From Plantimonas leprariae (GTDB lineage: Bacteria > Pseudomonadota > Alphaproteobacteria > Rhizobiales > Rhizobiaceae), in contig NZ_VZDO01000002.1 of assembly GCF_008802405.1 (NCBI RefSeq), positions 62,001 to 126,000 on the forward strand: a DNA stretch of 64,000 nucleotides, read 5' to 3'. A program made the translations under genes and the position numbers. The notes beneath the pieces are model-generated. The model made no database searches. It saw nothing but the letters and a program-made list of their open reading frames with translations, and was not told where the DNA came from. Of the stretch, positions 35,854 to 45,199 are shown piece after piece (the first letter of the stretch is position 1; every line of letters begins with the position of its first letter).

Positions 35854-38800
35854 CTATCGATAGGCGAAGATGTTGCGGAAGATACCGGGCGCGATGGCGG
35901 AGATCGGATTGATCTCCAGCTTCGGCGAGGCATAGTTGCCGCTCAGCTTGTAGGTGATGCCGATGAGGCCGCCTTCGCGCCCGTTGCCGAGGATCTGGCC
36001 GACGACGGGGATCGCGCCGAAGACGCGGTTCAGACCGTAGGCCGGCATGAAGGAGCCGCTGATGTCGATGCGGTTCTTCGGGTCGTAGACCGTGCCGGCG
36101 AAGCTCGAACCGAAGATCGGCCCGCGGATGATGCCATCGGTCAGGCGCAAGCCGTCCTTGCCGAACGAGATGCCGGCGGATGCGTGATCGAAGGTCGCGC
36201 GCTTCGTCTGAAGGTCCTTCCCCACCGCCTGCGACAGGCTCTTCGAGTCCGGCGACGGCGGCGACGCGACGAGGCTCGACAGCCGTGGCTCGTCGACGAG
36301 CGTGAAGTTCTTGGCCTCCAGCTTCCCCTGGTAGCCGTCGTCGCTGGTGCCGAGCAGCGACAGCGAAAGCTTGCCGCCTTCCATGTGCGCGTAGGCACCG
36401 GTGAAGTCGAGGAGCGATCCGGCATCCTGTGCCGCGATCTCGATCGAGCGCGCCTTGCCGCGCGGCGAGACGTCGATGGAAAACGGCGCGCCCTTCCGGC
36501 CCTTGCCGGTGATCGAGAGGGCGGCGACCCGCGAGCCGCTGCCGGCATAGTCCAGCGAGAAGTTCGCGATCGCCTCGTTGCCGAAGCCGATGACCTTGTC
36601 GAAGCTGGCGGACACGTCGAACTGCTGGCCCTCGCGCTTCTGCGCCGCGGTCTTGGCGCCGATGTCGTTGCGGATGTCGGCGAGGAGCGGCCGCGCATCG
36701 AAGCGGTCGCCGCTGATCGCGATGCTGAAGCCGTTGTCGACACGCGCCAGCTTCATGTTCACGTCGTCGCCGGGATTGAGCGAGACGTCGTGCAACTCCG
36801 CCGTCTTCAGTCCCGCCTTGTCGGCTTCCGCATAGCCGGTGGCCGCGAAGCCCTCGCCCTTCAGGACGAGATCGTCGACGGCCGTCCTACCCTCGTCGGA
36901 GCGAACGGTGAAGGCGAGCTTCGCGCCGACGCCCTTCCCCTTCCGCCAGCCGAGCCAGGGCAGGTTCAGGCTGCTTCCCGAAAGGTTCACATCGGCGCGA
37001 TAGCGCGCGTCCGCGTCTTGAACGATGTCGGCCTCGATCGGGCCCGTGACGACGTCGTTCAGGATCGGCGCGAGCTTCACCGCATCGGAGGCATCGACGT
37101 GCAGCTTCGCCTCCATGCGGCGGCCCTCCGGTGGTTCCGCGCCGAGCGCGCGGCGGAACGTCAGCGCGCCTCCGGCGCCGTCGACGTCGCCATGCACATC
37201 GCCGGTGACCGCTCCCGGCTCGATCGTCACCGTCCCCGTCACGTCGCCGATCTTGTGTCCGCCGAGCGGCACACGCGAGCCGGCGTCGGCGAGATCGAGC
37301 GCGACCTTCCAGTTCTTCAGCGCCCGCCCGTCCGGCAGGTCGTTGCCGAGCGCCATATCGACGTCCGCGACGGTCTTCACGCTACCGACGGCGTCCTTCG
37401 CCTCGAACGGCAGGCTGACCACGGAGCGCAGCGGCGGCCGATCCGCGATCGCAGCGAGGTCCTTCAGGCCGCTGCGGATGTTACCGGTGATCTTCAGGTC
37501 CGTCCGCGGCGGAGCGGCATCGGGCACGCGCGAGAACGTCACCAGCCCGCCCTCCACCGCCGCGTCGGGCAGGCCGTCGACGTCGGCGGTCGCCACCGCC
37601 ACCAGCGTGTCGCCGCCATGCGTCTCGACGTTTCCTTGAGCGTTCCGCAGGCTCGGCAGCTCGCTGAAGCTGCGGACGTCCAGTCCTTCCAGCGCGAAGT
37701 TCATCTCGAGTTCGCCCGGCTCGTAGCCGTTGCCGGGACGCGAGGCCTCGTCCATTCGCTGGCGCGTCACGTTCAGGGCGATCGTGCCCGCTGTCAGCCG
37801 CCCGGCATCGCCGACGTTCTCGTGCACCCATTTTCGCGGCGCGACCGCGATGTCGAACGGCCACAGCGCCTTGACCGCAGCGGCCGACAGGTCGCGCAGG
37901 TCGAGCGAAAGCTGTACCTTCGCGTCCGGGCTGCCGTAGCCGAAGCTGGCCGTGCCCGTGAGGGAGCCGTCACCGGCACGGAGATCGAGTTCGGTCACTT
38001 TCGCCTGCCGTGCGGCGATGTCGGTTCGAGCTTTCAGGCTGAACGTGCCGTCCGTCGGGCTTTGCGACTGCGACCCGACGGTCGAGCGCAGCTTCGTGCT
38101 GGCGACTTCGAGACCGAAACCGTTGAAGCCTCCATCCGGCCGGTCGTAGATCGGCGTCAGCCCGCCGGCGAAGCTCGCCTCGAAGCCGCTGCCGCGGAAC
38201 CGGTTCGGGCCGAGCGTGACGCGATCGTCGCCTTCGACATAGTCGAGCGACAGGTCGGCGGATTCGAGATCGATGTGACCCCTGCCCTGATGCAGATGGC
38301 CGGCATCGAGCGCGAGCCCGAGACGCGCCGATCGCCGCTCGCTGCCGAAAGGCGACGCGACGTCGAGGGTCAGAGTCGCGGCCGAATCGCTGCCGAACGG
38401 CCGGACGTCGTTCGGGTCGCCGCGTATGCCGGGCGGCAGCAGCCGTTCCAGCTCGATCGGCCCGACGGTCGAGCGTCCGGCGATCAGCCGCTTCGCGTTC
38501 GGATCGAAATCGAGCCGCGCGTGGATCGGCATCCGCAGCCGGTCGACGCGCACGGTTCCGTCGAGCCGCATGTCGCGCGGGTCGCCGAGATCGAGGTCGA
38601 GCTGCTCGACATAGCTGACGAAGGGCCCGCCCCCCGGCGCGACGGGCGCGATGAGGCGAAGGTTCGAGATCGCGACGGCGTCGATGCCGATCCGGTCGAG
38701 GGCGCCGAGCTGCCGCTCGGTCTGGCCCAGCAGCCGCTCCGCCAGAGCGGGGAGCAGCGCCTTCGCGACTTCGGGCGGAAGCGTCGCGGGTGCCGGGTCG

Positions 38801-39225
38801 GACGGTGCGAGGCCCTTCGCCGTTGCCGCCACCTCGGCGGCCTCCGGCGCGCCGGTCAGGTCGATCTCGACGCCGGAGACCGCGAGCGAGCGCACCAGCA
38901 GACGGCCGGCGAACAGCGGCATGACATCGAAGCCAAGCGCGATGGACTGCGCCTTCGCCTGCGGTTCCGCCACGCCCGCACGCCTGATCTCGACGGCATC
39001 CCAGCGGATGCCGAGCCGGCCATCCTTCAGCGTCACGGATTGGCGGCCGAGATCCGCGCTGTAGTCGGGGCCGAGCACGCGGCCGACCACCGCTTCCGTC
39101 TGCTGCCGGAGGAAGTTACGGCCGCCTTCGCTGTCGACCAGCACCACCGTCGCGGCGCAGACGACCGCGAGCCCGGTGACTCCGGTGCTGGCGAGTCCGA
39201 TAAGTCCATGGAGGAAACGATGCAT
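35854..39225 (-). CDS. Large AsmA-like/DUF3971 (YhdP-family) envelope protein
   Basis: An 1123-residue protein anchored by one N-terminal transmembrane segment (about residues 8-32) with a long periplasmic body made of repeating beta-rich segments. DUF3971-like sequence fills the middle (about 300-700) and an AsmA C-terminal region lies near the end (GSSFAGTVYDPKNRIDISG, then FMPAYGLNRVFG). YhdP, TamB and AsmA proteins form hydrophobic grooves thought to carry phospholipid from inner to outer membrane; the same role here is inferred from the family. It is monocistronic, between tyrS and bcp. Confidence 0.88.
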   Translation of the reverse strand: MHRFLHGLIGLASTGVTGLAVVCAATVVLVDSEGGRNFLRQQTEAVVGRVLGPDYSADLGRQSVTLKDGRLGIRWDAVEIRRAGVAEPQAKAQSIALGFDVMPLFAGRLLVRSLAVSGVEIDLTGAPEAAEVAATAKGLAPSDPAPATLPPEVAKALLPALAERLLGQTERQLGALDRIGIDAVAISNLRLIAPVAPGGGPFVSYVEQLDLDLGDPRDMRLDGTVRVDRLRMPIHARLDFDPNAKRLIAGRSTVGPIELERLLPPGIRGDPNDVRPFGSDSAATLTLDVASPFGSERRSARLGLALDAGHLHQGRGHIDLESADLSLDYVEGDDRVTLGPNRFRGSGFEASFAGGLTPIYDRPDGGFNGFGLEVASTKLRSTVGSQSQSPTDGTFSLKARTDIAARQAKVTELDLRAGDGSLTGTASFGYGSPDAKVQLSLDLRDLSAAAVKALWPFDIAVAPRKWVHENVGDAGRLTAGTIALNVTRQRMDEASRPGNGYEPGELEMNFALEGLDVRSFSELPSLRNAQGNVETHGGDTLVAVATADVDGLPDAAVEGGLVTFSRVPDAAPPRTDLKITGNIRSGLKDLAAIADRPPLRSVVSLPFEAKDAVGSVKTVADVDMALGNDLPDGRALKNWKVALDLADAGSRVPLGGHKIGDVTGTVTIEPGAVTGDVHGDVDGAGGALTFRRALGAEPPEGRRMEAKLHVDASDAVKLAPILNDVVTGPIEADIVQDADARYRADVNLSGSSLNLPWLGWRKGKGVGAKLAFTVRSDEGRTAVDDLVLKGEGFAATGYAEADKAGLKTAELHDVSLNPGDDVNMKLARVDNGFSIAISGDRFDARPLLADIRNDIGAKTAAQKREGQQFDVSASFDKVIGFGNEAIANFSLDYAGSGSRVAALSITGKGRKGAPFSIDVSPRGKARSIEIAAQDAGSLLDFTGAYAHMEGGKLSLSLLGTSDDGYQGKLEAKNFTLVDEPRLSSLVASPPSPDSKSLSQAVGKDLQTKRATFDHASAGISFGKDGLRLTDGIIRGPIFGSSFAGTVYDPKNRIDISGSFMPAYGLNRVFGAIPVVGQILGNGREGGLIGITYKLSGNYASPKLEINPISAIAPGIFRNIFAYR

Positions 39226-39320
39226 TCAGCGGGCCAAGATCCGACACAAGCCTTGCCTTCGGTCCATAACAGCCTCTAGCTCGCGGTTCGGACGGTGTTG
39301 GTTCAAAGGAAGGCACAATC

Positions 39321-39794
39321 ATGATTACCGCAGGCGGAGCTTGCCCGGACTTCGCGCTTGCCGACGACCGTGGCGATATGGTCACGTCGGCGAGCCTCGC
39401 CGGCAAGCCGTTCGTGCTGTTCTTCTACCCGAAGGACGATACGTCCGGCTGCACGCAGGAGGCCGTCGCCTTCTCCGGGCTCGCCGCCGAATTCGAAGCG
39501 ATCGACGTCCGCGTGCTCGGCGTATCGCCGGACTCGGTCAAGAGCCACGCGAAGTTCCGCGACAAGCATTCGCTGACGGTGCCGCTGCTTGCGGACGAGG
39601 AGCGGACCCTGCTCGATGCGGCCGGCGTCTGGGTCGAGAAGAGCATGTACGGCCGAAAGTACATGGGCGTCGAGCGCACCACCGTCCTCGTCGGCGCGGA
39701 CGGACGGCGGGTCCAGGCGTGGCCGAAGGTCAAGGTGCCGGGCCATGCGCAGGAGGTGCTCGAAGCGGCGAAGGCTCTTTCCGCGAACGCCTGA
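39321..39794 (+). CDS. bcp: Thioredoxin-dependent peroxiredoxin, BCP/PrxQ type
   Basis: A 157-residue peroxiredoxin that reduces hydrogen peroxide and organic peroxides. The peroxidatic cysteine is C44 in PKDDTSGCTQEA. The resolving cysteine usually five residues later is replaced by valine, and only C8 is otherwise present, so it appears to be a 1-Cys BCP or to use an outside thiol. YPKDDTSG and VWVEKSMYGRKYMGVERTT are typical. AAGGCACAATC precedes the ATG. It is divergent from the DUF3971 gene. Confidence 0.94.
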   Translation: MITAGGACPDFALADDRGDMVTSASLAGKPFVLFFYPKDDTSGCTQEAVAFSGLAAEFEAIDVRVLGVSPDSVKSHAKFRDKHSLTVPLLADEERTLLDAAGVWVEKSMYGRKYMGVERTTVLVGADGRRVQAWPKVKVPGHAQEVLEAAKALSANA

Positions 39795-39909
39795 ACGCTG
39801 GGCGGCGCGACCGTCCTGCGACGCGGAAACGAATGCTTAACCTTAACGAGGTGTAATCGCTGAACTGACCGACAGCAGTCGATGCGTTCTCCGTCGAACG
39901 GTTTGGCGA

Positions 39910-41205
39910 ATGACATCAGCGTCTCAACAGATCTTCGGGCGAAGGAAGGCGCCTCACACGATCATCTTCGCGCGCGGCGAGACGGTACGCCACTTCACCG
40001 TCCAGCCGTGGCTCGCGCGGACGATCGGGCTGCTTTCCGCGGGCGCGGCCATCGCCGTCGTCGGATCGACGGCGCTGCTCGTGTCCGGCGGGAACTGGAA
40101 CTCCTTCGCCGAGGACGGCGAACCCGACCTCGCGACGCGCTACGAACTGCGCATCGCCACCTTGCGCTCGGAGGTCGACCGGCTGACGACTCGCGGCTTC
40201 CTCGACCGCGAACGGGTCTCCAGCAAGGTCGACGTCCTCCTCGACCAGCAGGCCCAGCTTTCGCAGCGCTACGCCAAGCTCCAGCCGCTGCTCGACCGGG
40301 CGCGGGCCGCGGGCCTGATCGACACCCCGGTGCCCGTGCCCGTGCCGAAGCCCAATCCACAGCAGGCCGCGACGCCCACCGAAAGCGCGCCGCTCGCCTA
40401 CACGGACAGCGAAGGGCCGGAAGCGCTGCGGCGTTTCCGTCTGGTGGACCCTACCGGGGGGCGCAAGCCGGCATCGGCTGCCGCAGCACCCGGCATGGAA
40501 GCGGTTCCGCTCGACCTCCTGCGTCAGGTGGGCGAATCGATCGACGACGCCGAGAACGGGCAGATCGAGGGCCTCAACCTTCTCGCCTCGCGGGCGAAAG
40601 CCAAATCGGACGCCATCGGCGACGTGCTGCGCGCGGAAGGCGTCGGCCGCCTGAAGTTGCCTGTCCACGCAGCGGGCGGCGAAGGCGGCCCCTTCGTCCC
40701 GGTGCCCCCCGGACAGCGTTTCGACGCGGGTCTCCTCGATCTTGCGGCGGCGCTCGACTCATTGCAGGCCGTGCGCGACGCGTCGGCGGCGCTGCCGCTG
40801 GCCGCACCGGTACCGTCGACCGCGATCAGCTCGACCTTCGGCGTCCGCGAGGACCCGTTCTTCGGCCGTGCCGCCATGCACACCGGCATCGATTTCGTCG
40901 AGCAGACGGGCACCGCCGTGAAGGCGACCGCTCCCGGCAAGGTCGTCTTCGCGGGCGAGAACGCCGGCTACGGGCAGATGGTCGAGATCGACCACGGCAA
41001 CGGCCTCTCGACGCGCTACGCGCACATGTCGAGCATCGCCGTCGAAGTTGGGCAGGCCGTCGTGGCCGGCACTGCCGTCGGCCGCGTCGGCTCCACCGGG
41101 CGCAGCACCGGCCCGCACCTGCACTACGAGGTGCGCCGCGCCGGCGAAGCGATCGACCCGTCCCGCTTCCTGAAGGCGGGTCGCCGGATCAGCGCGCTCG
41201 GCTGA
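39910..41205 (+). CDS. Membrane-anchored M23 peptidase
   Basis: A 431-residue cell-wall endopeptidase or activator. A transmembrane segment (about 38-60) is followed by a coiled coil (about 75-125), a Pro-rich linker, and a C-terminal LytM/M23 domain (about 305-420) with zinc ligands in RAAMHTGIDFV and GPHLHYEVR. The complete HxxxD and HxH set suggests an active enzyme. In Caulobacter and rhizobia such proteins (DipM/LdpF-like) work in division and amidase activation; amidase and PBP1A genes lie nearby. The 115-nt upstream gap contains TTAACCTTAACG, a partial CtrA-like half-site only. Confidence 0.9.
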   Translation: MTSASQQIFGRRKAPHTIIFARGETVRHFTVQPWLARTIGLLSAGAAIAVVGSTALLVSGGNWNSFAEDGEPDLATRYELRIATLRSEVDRLTTRGFLDRERVSSKVDVLLDQQAQLSQRYAKLQPLLDRARAAGLIDTPVPVPVPKPNPQQAATPTESAPLAYTDSEGPEALRRFRLVDPTGGRKPASAAAAPGMEAVPLDLLRQVGESIDDAENGQIEGLNLLASRAKAKSDAIGDVLRAEGVGRLKLPVHAAGGEGGPFVPVPPGQRFDAGLLDLAAALDSLQAVRDASAALPLAAPVPSTAISSTFGVREDPFFGRAAMHTGIDFVEQTGTAVKATAPGKVVFAGENAGYGQMVEIDHGNGLSTRYAHMSSIAVEVGQAVVAGTAVGRVGSTGRSTGPHLHYEVRRAGEAIDPSRFLKAGRRISALG

Positions 41206-41214
41206 TCCGGCCTT

Positions 41215-41377
41215 AGAGGCGGCGACAGAACCCTTGAGGGTCGGTCTGGCGGGTCTTTTCGCCATTCGCTACGTTGCTGAGCCTCGCCGATGCCGCCGGC
41301 ATCGACTGCGTTCAGCGCCTCGCAAACGACGAAAATCCCTCGCCAGCCCTCCGCCGCAGAGTTCTGTCGCCGCCTCT
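41215..41377. repeat. 163-bp near-complete palindrome with 17-bp perfect terminal arms
   Basis: AGAGGCGGCGACAGAAC (41215-41231) is the exact reverse complement of 41361-41377. The two halves stay aligned inward: CTGGCG after 14 bases on both sides, then TTTTCG, then GCTGA, and a central GATGCC-GCC-GGCATC. It fills the gap between the converging M23 gene and prfB and its right arm includes the first base of the prfB stop. It may be a MITE-like or rhizobial intergenic palindrome, or a large bidirectional terminator. Confidence 0.85.
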
Positions 41378-42505
41378 CAGTCGATGTCGCCGACCTGCGT
41401 GTCGCCGCCGTGGACACGGTGCGCCAGCGCCGCCTCCATGAACTCGTCGAGGTCCCCGTCGAGCACGCTCTGCGGCGACGTGCTCTGCACGCCGGTCCGA
41501 AGGTCCTTCACCATCTGGTACGGCTGCAGCACGTAGGAGCGGATCTGGTGACCCCAGCCGATGTCGGTCTTCGACGCGGCCTCGGCGTTCGCCGCCTCCT
41601 CGCGCTTCTGCAGTTCCGCCTCGTAGAGACGGGCGCGCAGCATGCCCCAGGCGGTAGCGCGGTTCTTGTGCTGCGAGCGTTCCTGCTGGCAGGCGACGAC
41701 GATGCCGGTCGGGATATGCGTGATGCGCACCGCCGAGTCGGTGGTGTTGACGTGCTGGCCGCCGGCACCCGACGCGCGATAGGTATCGATGCGGCAATCG
41801 GATTCGTTGACCTGGATGTCGATCGAATCGTCCACCACCGGATAGACCCAGACCGAAGCGAAGGAAGTGTGCCGCTTCGCCTGGCTGTCGAAGGGCGAGA
41901 TGCGCACCAGCCGGTGCACCCCCGACTCGGTCTTCGCCAGCCCGTAGGCGTTGTGCCCCTTGATGAGCAGCGTCGCCGACTTGATCCCGGCTTCCTCACC
42001 GGAATGGCTTTCGAGCAGTTCCACCTTCATCGCCGCGCGTTCCGCCCAGCGCATGTACATGCGCAGCAGCATCGACGCCCAGTCCTGGCTCTCGGTGCCA
42101 CCGGCGCCGGAATGAACTTCGAGATAGGTGTCGTTCGAGTCGGCCTCGCCGGAAAGCAGCGTCTCGATCTGGCGCTTGTCGACGTCCGCCTTGATCGCGC
42201 GGATCGCCTCCTCGGCTTCCGTCACGACGGAGGCATCGCCCTCCTCCTCGCCCATCCCGATGAGATCGACGTTATCGCGGAGCCCCTGCTCCAGCGCCTG
42301 GATGCCGGTGATCGAGGTTTCCAGCCGCTGACGCTCGCGCATCAGCTTCTGCGCCTCTTCGGCGTCGTTCCAGAAGGACGGATTCTCGACCTGCGCGTTC
42401 AGGACGCTCAGGCGTTTCTGCGCGGCATCCCAGTCAAAGATGCCTCCTCAGCAGGCTTATGGCCTGCTTGATTTCGTCGACCATGGTTTCGATTTCGGCG
42501 CGCAT
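41377..42505 (-). CDS. prfB: Peptide chain release factor 2 (programmed +1 frameshift)
   Basis: RF2 recognises UGA and UAA. Translation starts at the ATG at 42505, runs 23 codons to an in-frame TGA (42436-42434), and must shift +1 to continue in the frame ending at 41377, giving 375 residues. The shifted product reads [10 protein letters not shown] and continues through the codon-recognition motif SPF ([15 protein letters not shown]) and the catalytic GGQ ([13 protein letters not shown]). A start inside the second frame (42342) would lose the N-terminal domain. It follows the PBP1A gene by 57 nt. Confidence 0.96.
42433..42448 (-). promoter_or_regulatory. prfB programmed frameshift site
   Basis: On the minus strand AGGAGG (42448-42443), CAT, CTT (42439-42437), TGA (42436-42434) and C (42433) reproduce the classic RF2 recoding signal: an internal Shine-Dalgarno, a slippery CUU and a UGA stop followed by C. 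Low RF2 causes slow UGA reading and more shifting, an autoregulatory loop known from E. coli and most bacteria. Confidence 0.95.
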
Positions 42506-42561
42506 GCCGAGAATGCTCCGGATTCGTTCGCGGGAGGCCGTCTAATAGGCACGCGCGGCGG

Positions 42562-45012
42562 CTAGAACAAGCCGCCCCCGGCGGCCCCTTGCGTGATCGC
42601 GTCCTGCGTTTCCTGGCTGATGACGGCGGGCGGCGCGCCGGGGCCACCGCCGCTGTCGTTGCCGATGATCTGATAGCTGTCGGCCGGTCCGGTGCCGGGC
42701 TTGAAGGCCTCGGTGATCGTCCCCTCGCCTTCCGCCGCCATGCCGGTCTTGCGGTTGATCGAGACGAGTGTCATCCCCTCCGGCACCTTGAAGTCGACCG
42801 GCGGCCTGCCGGCGAGCGCGACCTTCATGAAGTCGGTGAAGATCGGCGCGGCCAGACCGCCGCCCGTCTGCCCATGGCCGAGCGGCGTCGGATTGTCGTA
42901 GCCGAGGTAGAGGCCGGTCACGAGGTCCGGCGTGTATCCGATGAACCAGGCGTCCTTCTCGTCGTTCGTGGTGCCGGTCTTGCCGGCGATCGGGACACCG
43001 AGCTGCTTCACCACAGTCGCGGTGCCGCGCTGGACGACGCCCTCCATCATCGCGGTGATCTGGTAGGCGGTCATCGGATCGAGCACCTGCTCGCGCTCGT
43101 CGACGAGTTCCGGCTCGGCCTGATCGCTCCACGTGTCGGCGTTGCAGGCGGCGCACTGGCGATTGTCGTGCTTGTAGATCGTGCGGCCGTAGCGGTCCTG
43201 CACGCGGTCGATGAGCGAAGGCTCGATGGAACGGCCGCCGTTCGCCATCACCGAATAGGCCGAGACCATCCGCATCACGGTGGTCTCGCCGGCGCCGAGC
43301 GCCATCGGCAGGTACTGCGCCAGCTTGTCGTAGACGCCGAAGCGCTCGGCATATTCGGCGACGAGCTTCATGCCCATGTCGCGGGCGAGGCGCACGGTCA
43401 TCAGATTGCGGCTCTGCTCGATGCCGCGACGGAGCGTCGAGGGACCGCCGGCGCCTTCGTCGCCGTAGTTCTTCGGGCTCCACCAGCCGCCGTTGCCGTC
43501 GGGGATCGAGATCGGCGCGTCCATGATCACGGAAGCCGGCGTGTAGCCGCTGTCGAGCGCCGCCGCGTAGACGATCGGCTTGAAGGACGAGCCCGGCTGG
43601 CGCATCGCCTGCGTCGCGCGGTTGAACTCCGACTGCGAGTAGGAGAAGCCGCCGACCATCGCGAGGACGCGGCCGGTATGCGGGTCCATCGTCACCAGCG
43701 CGCCCTGCACCTTCGGCGGCTGGCGGAGGCGATAGCCGAAACCGTCCTCCTTCTTCTCGACGAACACGACGTCGCCGCGCGACAAGACGCCGTCCGCGCC
43801 GCGCGCCGAGCGCCCTTTACCGTCGATCACCATGCGCTGCGCCCACTTCATGTCGGCGAGCGCGATCGTGCCGACCTCGCGGTCGGGCCCGAGCGCCCCT
43901 GACACGAGCCGCGGCGGCTGGATGCCGACCCGCGCGCTGTTCGCATCGGAATCGAGCACCACCGCCAGCTTCCATTCCGGCACGTCGGCGAAGGCCGGGA
44001 CCTCGCCGAGCGACTTGCCCCAGTCGGCGCCGATGTCGATCGTCTTCCAGGACCCCCGCCAGCCGCGCGCCTGATCGTATTCGACGAGGCCGTCGTGCAG
44101 GGCCTTGTGCGCCTCGATCTGCAGCTTCGGGTCGATCGTCGTGCGGACGGTCAGGCCGCCCTCGTAGAGCTGCTTCATGCCATAGCGGGCGATGACGTCG
44201 CGGCGCACCTCCTCGGTGAAGTACTCGGCGTCGGCGATGGTCGTGCCGGAGCGGTTCGGATTGATGCCGAGCGGCTTCGCCCGCGCCTCGTTCGCTTGGC
44301 TCACCGTGATGTAGCCGTTGGTCTGCATCTGGTCGATCACCCAGTTGCGGCGCTCCAGCGCGCGCTCCGGGTTGCGGAACGGATTGTAGTTCTCCGGAGC
44401 CTTCGGCAGCGCGGCGAGATAGGCGGCCTCCTGCACTTCGAGGTCGTTCACCGACTTGTCGAAATAGGCGAGCGAGGCGGCGGCGACGCCGTAGGAGCCG
44501 AAGCCGAGGTAGATCTCGTTCAGGTAGAGTTCGAGGATCTTGTCCTTCGAGTAGGTCTTCTCCATCCGCATGGAGAGGATCGCCTCCTTCACCTTGCGCT
44601 CCAGCGAGCGCTCGTTGGTAAGGAGGAAGTTCTTCGCCACCTGCTGGGTGATCGTCGAGCCACCCTGCATCGGGCCGCCCTTCAACTGCACCATCACGGC
44701 GCGGCCGAGGCCCTGCACGTCGACGCCGGGGTGGTTGTAGAAGTTCTTGTCCTCGGCCGAGAGGTAGGCTTCCTTCACGAGGTCCGGGATCGCCTGGATC
44801 GGCAGGAACAGCCGGCGCTCCTTGGCGTATTCGGCCATCAACGAGCCGTCGCCCGCATGAAAACGCGTCGTCACTTCAGGCTGGTAGTCGGCAAGAACCT
44901 GATAGTCCGGCAGGTCCTTCGACATCACCTGCAGGAGGGTCAGCACGCCGCCGGCGACGAGGATGAAGCCGACGCAGGCGATGCTGAACAGGTAACCGAG
45001 CAGTCGAAACAT
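42562..45012 (-). CDS. mrcA: Penicillin-binding protein 1A (class A PBP)
   Basis: An 816-residue bifunctional peptidoglycan synthase. An N-terminal transmembrane helix (about 5-28) precedes the GT51 domain with SAEDKNFYNHPGVD (catalytic E87) and QGGSTITQQVAKNFLL; an OB-like domain (about 310-430) and the transpeptidase follow, with S475 in PGSSFKPI, SRN in EQSRNLM, and KTGTT near the C terminus. The ATG at 45012 starts the membrane anchor; the frame is open upstream but without conserved sequence. It follows the amidase gene by 187 nt. Confidence 0.96.
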   Translation of the reverse strand: MFRLLGYLFSIACVGFILVAGGVLTLLQVMSKDLPDYQVLADYQPEVTTRFHAGDGSLMAEYAKERRLFLPIQAIPDLVKEAYLSAEDKNFYNHPGVDVQGLGRAVMVQLKGGPMQGGSTITQQVAKNFLLTNERSLERKVKEAILSMRMEKTYSKDKILELYLNEIYLGFGSYGVAAASLAYFDKSVNDLEVQEAAYLAALPKAPENYNPFRNPERALERRNWVIDQMQTNGYITVSQANEARAKPLGINPNRSGTTIADAEYFTEEVRRDVIARYGMKQLYEGGLTVRTTIDPKLQIEAHKALHDGLVEYDQARGWRGSWKTIDIGADWGKSLGEVPAFADVPEWKLAVVLDSDANSARVGIQPPRLVSGALGPDREVGTIALADMKWAQRMVIDGKGRSARGADGVLSRGDVVFVEKKEDGFGYRLRQPPKVQGALVTMDPHTGRVLAMVGGFSYSQSEFNRATQAMRQPGSSFKPIVYAAALDSGYTPASVIMDAPISIPDGNGGWWSPKNYGDEGAGGPSTLRRGIEQSRNLMTVRLARDMGMKLVAEYAERFGVYDKLAQYLPMALGAGETTVMRMVSAYSVMANGGRSIEPSLIDRVQDRYGRTIYKHDNRQCAACNADTWSDQAEPELVDEREQVLDPMTAYQITAMMEGVVQRGTATVVKQLGVPIAGKTGTTNDEKDAWFIGYTPDLVTGLYLGYDNPTPLGHGQTGGGLAAPIFTDFMKVALAGRPPVDFKVPEGMTLVSINRKTGMAAEGEGTITEAFKPGTGPADSYQIIGNDSGGGPGAPPAVISQETQDAITQGAAGGGLF

Positions 45013-45199
45013 CAAGGACCCCCAACGCCCGCACCGGGCGGCCGGCTGGACAGGCGGACGAGCGTTCGGCGCGAGCGTGCCCGATCCTGGTGCGTGAGCC
45101 GCGCAGATGCCCCGAAAATACGGCGCACGCATGTCCCGCGGCGACGGCAACGGTCTGATATTGCGGCGCTTGTTGCGCGGCGGCCACAGCCGCGCGCGG

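Noticed and set aside
36184-39279. A 1031-codon rightward reading frame opposite the DUF3971 gene
   Set aside because: It is Arg/His/Asp/Val-rich with no domain features and mirrors a real gene; high GC makes long antisense frames common here.
39836-39848. A CtrA site before the M23 peptidase gene (TTAACCTTAACG)
   Set aside because: The two TTAA words are 2 nt apart, not 7, so it does not match the CtrA consensus.
45013-45150. An upstream start for PBP1A adding 46 residues
   Set aside because: The added part is Pro/Arg/Ala-rich without family similarity, while the ATG at 45012 begins a standard membrane anchor.
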